This document shows, in pieces, positions 55,598 to 64,000 of a DNA stretch of 64,000 nucleotides. Location of the stretch: the NCBI GenBank assembly GCA_026936325.1, contig JAPTHN010000008.1:54415706-54479705 (forward strand), read 5' to 3'. The stretch comes from Platynereis dumerilii. Taxonomy: Eukaryota; Annelida; Polychaeta; Phyllodocida; Nereididae. Below the pieces are notes generated by a model. The model was not told where the DNA came from. It saw only the letters and a list, made by a program, of their open reading frames with translations, and ran no database searches. How positions within the stretch are numbered: position 1 is the first letter of the stretch; each line of letters opens with the position of its first letter. A program made the translations under genes and the position numbers.

Positions 55598-57529
55598 TGA
55601 TTTAAAACGCTCGCGAGAACGTTTACGTCTACCGCGTAGTGAATATTAGACATACGACAAAACAAACAGTACCACTGAATTCCTCTTGTCAAGAGCTTTA
55701 AAATGAGTACCAACATGATGGGTCTACAATGATATTTGTTGTCACATTTATTAAAAAATTTTACTGTAAATTGCAGCAAGAAGCACCTTTAACTTAACTC
55801 AATGAATTCAGACAACCTTCATAAATTATAAAGTCCAAGTGTTTTAGTGAAATATCTAATACTAACCATAACTTTTTGAATCTCAGTTTGAGAGCATATT
55901 TTATGATTTGACCATTTGAAAAATTGTCATTGCTTTATTCAGAAATACTATTGCTTTTATTCGCCAAACACCATAGAACTTATGCATTCACTCATACTCA
56001 TAATGACCAAGCAATTCATAGAAATGAATTCTTTGAGGCAGAGTAACAGAAAATTGCCTATCACAATTTTGAAAATGTTTATTCTGCAATTTAGAAGACA
56101 TCAAGAAGTAGAATAAAATTAGAGTACACTGCAATGTCAGGCAATTTATTAAGGAATATTAAAGCTGCGAGAAATGATATGTTCCTAAATTTATCTATAG
56201 AATAATGTATTTCATGTGAATGAGAATACAGTTATATCAAGATCAAACCATCCATGTATGAGCATTGATATTATTGCCTGCTCTGATTCAGACTTAAATC
56301 CGGAAAAAGGTAGACCAGGTAATATGGATATTATAAATGCCAAGATTCAATAAACAGGAAAATTGAACGTCTGAAAACATTGATGTCTCTAGTGTCAGTG
56401 GTGAGATCAGACATTCCTTGCCCAGAAATTAGGACTAGTAACTTAAGTAGTACATTTTGCTAAATGATATATTCAAAAGACTCAGAAATCACTGCACTAA
56501 CACTTCAAATTGATCATCCCAAAACCAACTGAATAATTAAATATCAATGGATGGAATCGCTTAGACAAACTTATGTTACTAATTTATCATGACATATGAA
56601 CATATGAATGGGCAATTGATTCTGAAAGCTAAGTAATACATTAATTATACATGTTAAGGTTCTCCCTTGGAAGTAAAATACATACAGTTTCATGTGTATA
56701 ATATATATGACTTGTGTAATTGCTTCGACCCATTTTAGATGAAATTTTAACTGAATTTGTATAATTATCTTATATTGATAATAATCCATGGCTTCTACTT
56801 GCATCAGCATTATTTAAATAAATTTTATTATTGTACATAGTTCATGTGAGATAATTCTGTGTCTGGAAGCATTTGGCCTCATAACATTTAAACTTCATGA
56901 AAGGAAAAATACAACTAATAATAATATTACTTTAATGATTTACGGAATAAAATTGATTTATCCAAGTGTTGTGTAGCCTACTAGGGAGTCTTAGACCAAT
57001 GTTCTTGTGAGCCAGAAGGGCCAGGCTTCAGATAAATAAGTCAGGACCCTTCAACTACACAAAAGAAGCTTATTTAAAACAGTTGATGTCATCCTCACTT
57101 GTATTTTTCTCAGTGCCATGCAAACGCTTTATAGCACACGGACCATAACATTCACAGTCAAAAAGCAATACCAATTAAATTATTATTTCCATTCATAAAA
57201 GTATATTGAGCACATTTTGTGAGACTCATTCTCCTGACTACCACAAATATGTAAAATTAATTTTTGACTGGGAGTCCTGTCTGAAAAAAAAAAATTTATA
57301 TATACATATAATGGTAATGTTTGCTTATGAAATAATTCAGAGGTGTTTGACATTAAAAATTGATCGGAATGGCATCGCCTTTAGATTATCGGATATATAG
57401 GTTCCTGGTATTCTGGTATTCATTTTGAAGGAAATTTTCCAGAGAATCCAAATATGTTATCCTCATTGTTCTATATGTGATAGGGCCGAAGATAGCACAA
57501 ACCGCGACTTTGCGGAACCGTAATATATC
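55598..57529 (+). other. Centre of the inverted repeat: nothing recognised
   Basis: AT-rich DNA in which I saw no ORF, tandem array or transposon ends. Confidence 0.45.
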
Positions 57530-57668
57530 CTGAAAACTTCAAGGCCTATGTCAAGGGGGTAGCGGTGCTCTGATTTTCAAAATTTTTTTTGTTATGTTCA
57601 TATCTCACCCAATGGCACATTTTGGGCCGGTATACATATAAAAGTAGGATTAAGTCCCCCCCCCTACA
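57530..57668 (-). repeat. Inner inverted repeat, right
   Basis: Reverse-complement partner of 55450-55597, placed symmetrically inside the large arms. Confidence 0.8.
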
Positions 57669-57866
57669 GTGGTAGCCACCAAATTGCACAATGAAGCTAT
57701 AGTTGTTCCAAGGGTATATTTCGTCAATTACCTACCTAGTATTGGCTTTCCATTGAATCCCGCTTTATTTCAAGAATATGACAAATTAATAATCTAGCCT
57801 TATTTAAGAAAGACACTTCAAATTTTGCCTTTTATATCACAGCAAGTAGAAATAATCGAATAGCTT
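57669..57866 (+). other. Spacer, nothing recognised
   Basis: AT-rich DNA between the inner repeat and the 28-bp array. Confidence 0.4.
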
Positions 57867-57975
57867 GAGATATAGCTCAACTTTTGAGTAGGTGGAGATA
57901 TAGCTCAACTTTCGAATAACTGGAGATATAGCTCACCTTTTGAATAGCTGGAGATATAGCTCAACTTTCTGCCAC
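57867..57975. repeat. 28-bp tandem repeat, four units
   Basis: Four units beginning GAGATATAGCTCAACTTTTG, each 28 bases apart. Confidence 0.92.
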
Positions 57976-58934
57976 TTCTGCATGTGCCCAAGTTGTTGAG
58001 AGAAGTTGGAGTGATGAGGCTGACATATCTACCAGTCTGTCAGGTGTCTCAATACTTGACAATTTAGATTAGGGGAAACAAGGTCAGAGTCATTTGAAAA
58101 TAGCTTAATCTTTCATAATTCTTGCCTTGGAAATAACTTAATCTTTCAAACTTCTTGCCTTTAGAGGTTTCCGAATAAAGTTAAATTATACTTGAAACTG
58201 GAAAAGCTCTCTGGGAGAGCTTTGGTTTGAATAAGGCTATCCCTTATTTTTTGCTCTCCCCCGACATTTTTATGAGAATCTGCCCAAGTCCTTTCCATTC
58301 TTTTGGTGGAATCAATGAACATTTGAACTGGAGACATCTAGAGTCAACAAAACAATCAATCCATCTTTGCATCTTCACAAATGACCATTGACCATAGAAG
58401 GCTTCAAAGGCAAGACCGGTTGTAAAACTTCAACTGTATACACCAGGATTCTGCCAATTGTGCATCATGGTACTTTTTGTATAAACATCCATCATTCCCC
58501 CAAAGGCACATACAGCAAGCGAAATAGCCTTGGTCAGGTATCTGAACGTAGTTTGTGGAACTCACCTTATTGATTCATTTGGAAAAGTGTAACTATGTGT
58601 GTGACTATGTGTGTTTGTCACAAACAAAAGAGCTGAACTTGCATGTGCATCGGGCTGCTTTGAGGCTTACTATCGACATGGAAATGGAAGGTTCCAGAAG
58701 TTGGGCTATGTCTTAAGACATTCCATTCCTTCTGCTTGCCTTGGTTAGATGTAAAAACCAACATTTAAATGAGCCTCTCTTGAAAGAAACATGACTATTT
58801 ATTTGGAATATTCTCGAAAAAACAAATTTATGGCCAAGATCTACAGGTCACTTCCTACAGATCTACAGATCATCTAACTCCTCATCAACTCCAAATCAAA
58901 TTATAAATGTGTTTGTCAAAATATTGAAAAATCC
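57976..58934 (+). other. Spacer, nothing recognised
   Basis: A twofold AACTTAATCTTTCA-type duplication at 58100-58165. A 61-codon frame at 58388 shows no family resemblance. Confidence 0.45.
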
Positions 58935-61900
58935 AGAATGGCCACCATTGCATCACAAATAAGAGTTAGTTAATCTGATTTGTTGACCCCAAACACAGGG
59001 TATAGCCGCAGAAACAGACTCCCTAACTAAAGTAATTTCCGAGATATGGCAATAAACAGTTTTTCAGAGGCAGCCATCTTGAACATCAATATGGCCGCCA
59101 TCTTAGCACTTCTAAAATATCCAATTTGTATTTCTGATTTATTTACAAGGCTATAGCCACTGAAATGAACATTCTACCTGCCTTAGTTACTGAGATATTG
59201 ATGAAAAGAGGTTCAGAATGGTGGCCATTTTGTAATCCAAGATGGCGGATGGAAGCAAGGGTGTGCCAAACTGTTTACATAAAAAAACATATTCCTCTAG
59301 GTCTTATTTACCCCTCTGCCAAATTTCACACTTTTATCCCGAAATGTACACTCTGTGTCATTTCATGCACTAAGATCCACTAATTGGACAACAGTTTAAA
59401 CCGTCTTTACTAAACTTGTTGTCTGGTTGCTAAGCAAACGAAACAATATTTATGCCTTGGTTACTACACCACATACACATTTTAAAAGCTACAAAATGTG
59501 AACTTACTTACAGCCTCAATATTTGTACTGAAATGGGGAGACAAACTGTAAGAAAATACTAATAATCTTCAAAATAGCGCTTTTGAAAGGCAAATTTCTG
59601 GTAGAAGCTCCACATTTGAGAGTATTATTAATCCAATGTATTTTAAAAGTTAGATTTTTGTTCTCTTACATGCATTTAGGCTGAAAGACATCAATTTTTA
59701 ACCTAATATATGAGTTGTAGCTCGTCTTTGTTCTTTAGACACGACCTACAAGCAGTAAAGTCTTATTATTGTCTGGTTGCTATGCATAAAAACAATATTT
59801 CGGTCTTGGTTACCATACGAAATGATGTTCTCACATTGTTCAACATGTTAACCAACTTGCTACTATATTATCGAAGGAAATGTCATTGAAAAAAGTTGAA
59901 AAATCTTGTATATTTAAAAAATATATAATATTTGTTCTTTTTACATGTTTCCATGGCAACCAAACTGTTAAAATGAAAATTAAGGGTGTATCTATAGTCT
60001 AGAATATAGATTTTTAGTTATTTTGAAAGAAATTACTGCTGACCTTTATCTTACAGTTCAACAGAAGGCATAACAATCTTCAAGGGTATTTTGAAAAATC
60101 TAAGACTTGTGTTACTAAGGCAACATTTTCCTGAAAAGTAATGAAGTCTCAGACCCATACATGATCTTTTTGAAAAGCCCAGAGTACAGCATGTTTAACA
60201 GTCACATTATCATTTCTGCAATGTTAATAACAGCTGAATAAAGCAAAACTTCATTCATCACAGTAGAAAAAAAATCCTGATTTTGTTATGCAACTATGTT
60301 ACCATGGCAACCAAGGAAATTGCGGGTTCAAAATGATTACAATTTTTGATAACTGATCTCATACCTAATCAAACTGTACCATCAGATTGCAAATATCATA
60401 ATATCTGTCAATGCTAGGCAGCTTTTTAGCTCAAATTCATCGATTTATTTTGATATAGACTTGTTGCCATGGAAACGCATTTTTGAAGATTTTCCACCAC
60501 CGCCACACAAAAATGAGTATTATTTTCATAATCTGCAGGATTTTCTGGTATATATTAGGGCTTGGCGATATATCGTTTAGAAACCGAAATCGCGATATCA
60601 CAACTTGCGATATGCATATCGTCACATTTGTGGAATTTCGGTTCCGCACGATCCGCATTTTAAGTGAAAATCCGAGTCCCGCAGTCCGCAAAATCGGCGT
60701 TTTACGTCATCCCGAAATGCCGTGATTTCAACTTGGCTGACCAGGCTCTGACATGCTGCTTCTCCATTCTGCCTTAAACTGTCCTTTTGTCACTTTGAAA
60801 TGCCGAAAATGTTAATAAAACACTCATTTGAAGGATATTTGTGTGTTCTGAAGGCATAGCAGTGTCTGAGCACTCAAGTTTAAGGTCTGTTTTTGCAGAA
60901 TTTTGCTGCATGCAGCATGTTGTCAATGCAATGCTTCTTCTTCTTCTTCTGTTGTAGTTCCCGCCTGTACAAAGGCGAGCCTCATTGAGTATAAAGTATC
61001 AGAACAATGTATTTAATATGTAGATGGCAATGCCATAGATTCGCGGAGCTCAAATTAACTGTTCTTATTTTGAAACCGTATTATAGTATACAAATATTGA
61101 CTGATTTCGAGGGCATTAGTCAAATCTATTTCCCTCGAGGGTGTGTAAGTGAAAACTATTTCACGAGGCCGAAGGCCGAGGGAAATAGTTTTCCTTTCAC
61201 ACAGGAGAGTAGATAAATTGGGACACAAAAAAAATTCGTAAAAAAACAATTTCGGAAAAAAAAAAATTTAAAAAATTTCGGAAAAAAAAAATTCTGAAAT
61301 TTTTTTTCGGAAAACAAATTTTGGAGGGCAATAGTCCTGGTTGATATACTAAAATAATGACTGACATGTGATATAATAATGATAAACAAGAACACAATCA
61401 GTTGGGCCTAAATTAATTGATGCTATTTAAGTACAGTAATAGCAATCAGCTTTTAAAATTCACACCTCAAATAAACTTCACACATCACTGCTCACAAGCA
61501 GGCTGCTGATAGTTCAGTCATTTTCCCTGGGTGTGGCACTGCAAGCATGATGCTACACCGGTGGCGACACCTGTTAGCAAAATAAGCTTTTTTCATGCAG
61601 ACAACATAAATGAGCATAAAAATGAAATTTTCAAAACAGAATAGGATAGTTAAGAACCAAATGGAATTTTTCAGACACTACTGCAGTATTGCAAGACAAA
61701 TTCAGGGATGTTTACTTTTACCGAAACTAACTGTTTAATCAGGGACCAACTCCATGGCAGGTACAGGCAGTCCTTCATTCTCACTCCACTGACAGATTCA
61801 AAATTTACTATGAGCTGTTGTTAAGCTAAGTTCGCTTACGCGACGGGCGGCTTCGCCGCCCGTCGCTACGCGAATATAACCAATGTTGGACATGTTTAAC

Positions 61901-62339
61901 ATGTCAATAAATAAGTAACTATAAAGTCTCAGAACAATGTGCAATACACACAGTACAATCATGTTCAATGATGTGTATTCGTGCATTCCCAAGCAGCAGT
62001 ATACCCTGATATAGTAATTAGCTAATAGGCCTACCCCCATGCAACTGTACTGGAAAAAGTTAACCACTTGAATTATTTTTCAAAAGAGCAGATTTTAGGA
62101 AGATCTCTTTGCAATAATCTTACGAAGTATCAAATTTGATATATTGATATCGTGAATAATATTGATATCGCATATAATATCGATATCGCAATATATATCG
62201 TTATTGCAACTTTTTCTGCAATATCGCATATCGCATTTTTTGTCAATATCGCCAAGCCCTAGTATATATACCATTGAAATTGCTCGTGTTGCAATTATGT
62301 CTAGGTTTAGAGCATTTTTGGCCTAGAATGACTGGACTA
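58935..62339 (-). repeat. Large inverted repeat, right arm (split by a hAT element)
   Basis: Reverse complement of 52601-54276. The arm runs from 58935 to 60555 and resumes at 62270 to GACTGGACT at 62338. Net length without the insertion is about 1.69 kb, close to the left arm. Confidence 0.92.
60556..62261. mobile_element. hAT-type non-autonomous element, 1.71 kb
   Basis: Starts TAGGGCTTGGCGATATATCG and ends ATATCGCCAAGCCCTA; flanked by an exact 8-bp duplication GTATATAT (60548-60555 and 62262-62269). The subterminal parts are rich in GATATCG. The interior holds polyA/T runs at 61227-61310, a perfect 12-bp GC hairpin at 61840-61866 (GCGACGGGCGGC, loop TTC), and ATAAAGT(A/C)TCAGAACAATGT at both about 60992 and 61921. 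No transposase ORF. Confidence 0.94.
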
Positions 62340-62944
62340 CTTGTTATAATCGTTGAATGTCTTGTTGGTCTGTTCGATACCCTTATCTGCATTTCTAGCT
62401 ATAGGCCTACATTATACGCAACTTAAGTCGTGACATCAGTTGAACCAAACGTCACTTTATGGTTATCGAATGTCATAATGATAGAAAAAGAGGTCAGAAC
62501 CACTTGTGTTCGTCCTTGGTCATTCTTGTTGAAGCCCTGAAAAGGTCAACCATCTTGTTGCTCTAATCCTCGAAGGTCAGTCGTAGGAGGCTGGTCACAT
62601 GACTTGCAAATGTCACATGACTCCAAAATGTCAGCTGTGGTCCTTGGGCTCAAGATAGAGCTGCGGTGGTCATCTGGCCTTCGCTAAAGTCCCTAGTTGT
62701 TCAGAGTGAATGGTTTTGCTGATTTGTGTAGTGGTTACATCATAGCATCCCTGTGGATGGTATGTTGCTAGTTCTGGGCTTTTCTGGTCTATTGCATTGT
62801 CTTAGAACTTAGAATAGGAAGTTTTTGTAGTGTCAATCCTGGTCAGATCCCCACACAATGTCTTGAAGACAAGGGGTACTTAGCTTTATACAAGTATGTA
62901 GCTGATAGATAGAATTAGATGGTGGATTGCACTTTCACCTCTAT
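62340..62944 (+). other. DGK intron 5: nothing recognised
   Basis: AT-rich intron DNA. Confidence 0.45.
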
Positions 62945-63060
62945 TTAAGCCAGCTTTCGAGAGCAACAAGAACTGGCCGTGAGGGCTGCATTATCTGTAT
63001 TTGGGAACTACCTACCTACCAATGTACCTGCATCAAGGGCTACATGTATTTTTACTTGTG
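62945..63060 (+). mobile_element. SINE, family E, body fragment
   Basis: GAACTGGCC, GAGGGCTGCATTATCTGTA and later CATCAAGGGCT match the body at 45265-45340. Confidence 0.55.
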
Positions 63061-63120
63061 ATTGAAGTTAGGTAGCTTGAGGCTTCTCCTTATGTTGTAA
63101 AAGACCACACATTTTTACCC

Positions 63121-63142
63121 TCGGCAATGTATACATTGCCGA
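63121..63142. repeat. 22-bp perfect palindrome
   Basis: TCGGCAATGTA and its exact complement TACATTGCCGA meet without a loop. A GGCGGGCGGGC run follows at 63178-63215. It could be the end of a repeat element. Confidence 0.8.
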
Positions 63143-63228
63143 CGGGTATTGTAGTTACTTTGGGAAAATTTGTCCGTCCGGCGGGCGGGCGGGCGGACGG
63201 GCGGGCGTCCGGATAACGGGCGTCCCAC

Positions 63229-63540
63229 TTGTGTATTGGGAGTAATGCCAAAACTATGGAATGTATACTTTTTATTTTTGGGACATTATTATATCTTTTA
63301 TCCTAGTTGTACCTAGTAGAGGTTTAATCCACATGAGATTAATACTTTTCTCACAATTATTGAAAAATGTGAAAAAATATTTTTTTGTGTATTGGGTGTC
63401 AAGCCAAAACTATGGCATGCATATTCATCATTTTTGGGTAAATATTGTATCTTTTATCCCAGTTGAGCCTTTCATAGGTCTAATCCCCATGACATTAATA
63501 CTTTTCTCACAATCATTGAAAAATGTGAAAAATTGTTTAT
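63229..63540 (+). repeat. 156-bp tandem duplication
   Basis: Two units, 63229-63384 and 63385-63540, each starting TTGTGTATTGGG and sharing GCCAAAACTATGG, TTAATACTTTTCTCACAAT and TTGAAAAATGTGAAAAA. A frame of 151 codons runs through it but begins with TTG and has no family resemblance. Confidence 0.88.
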
Positions 63541-64000
63541 TTTTTGTTTCTGTGACAGAGCTAAAAAACTGCAGTACTTTTGACACTGAAATTGGCATAT
63601 TGTATGTATTAAATACCCAAGATGTGTTTTTTGTGGGTCTAAATGCTCTGAGAAAGTTGAACGGACGACAATTTACCAAAAATATGAAAAAATACTATTA
63701 TTTTAAACTTGTATAATTCAGTCAATTTTGAAGTTAAATCTATGAAATTTTCCACTTAGGTGTCTAACTTATGCCTCTTTAAACATCTCTAATCAGTTGG
63801 AATGTTGGTCCTATGAATTTTTATAAAAACCCAAAAATTCGAAAAAATGCCAATTTTCCAATATTTCCGCATTAAAAACCAAATAGTAATGGGTAAGTTA
63901 GTTAACTTTAGGTCTTATTGTAGTTAGACACACTATTGACTAATATTCACAGCCATTGCATGAGTTGTTGCAATTTTTTCCATTGAAATGTATGATTGAA
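63541..64000 (+). other. End of window, nothing recognised
   Basis: AT-rich DNA possibly continuing the preceding repeat element. Confidence 0.4.

Noticed and set aside
63261-63716. 151-codon frame at the window end
   Set aside because: Starts with TTG, runs through a tandem duplication and has no recognisable domain.

Overview
The window is metazoan genomic DNA: short exons with consensus GT/AG junctions, long AT-rich introns, and dense transposons, tRNA-derived SINEs and minisatellites. The three host genes are animal genes. The overall look suggests a marine invertebrate, perhaps a deuterostome, but the lineage is a weak inference.

Layout of the host genes. (1) Bases 98-243 and 7598-7740 (+) are the last two coding exons of a DNAJC3/P58IPK-type ER co-chaperone: the J domain with HPD, then the C-terminal tail. 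The intron between them holds a degenerate non-LTR retrotransposon (about 600-7475). (2) Bases 18541 down to 11096 (-) are a complete six-exon Na+/K+-ATPase beta subunit gene that splices in silico to 305 codons. (3) From 19903 (+) runs the 5' part of a type II diacylglycerol kinase (delta/eta class): an acidic N-terminus and a PH domain over five exons to 41913. The C1, catalytic and SAM parts were not found, so 41914-64000 looks like intron 5. Genes 2 and 3 are head to head, with start codons about 1.36 kb apart.

The rest is mainly repeats. They include two CR1/L2-like LINEs (one with an SGNH-like ORF and a PHD-type ORF1; one with an uninterrupted 686-codon reverse transcriptase ORF), at least four hAT-type non-autonomous elements with 8-bp target duplications (one nested in another), other TIR elements, and several SINE families. 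There is a 13-bp minisatellite in the ATPase intron, and a cluster of four adjacent tandem arrays at 25.1-27.9 kb, one built on a near-palindromic 22-bp unit. A minisatellite at 49.0-49.6 kb flips orientation midway. A large inverted repeat spans 52.6-62.3 kb; its right arm is split by a 1.7-kb hAT element and its left arm preserves the pre-insertion sequence.

The most unusual signals are the array of six hairpin-like units in the 5' part of the first LINE, the long intronic inverted repeat with X-box-like and YY1-like motifs, and a 1.13-kb SINE-headed insertion that may carry a 3' transduction. No rRNA, stand-alone tRNA, CRISPR array or virus-like element was recognised.
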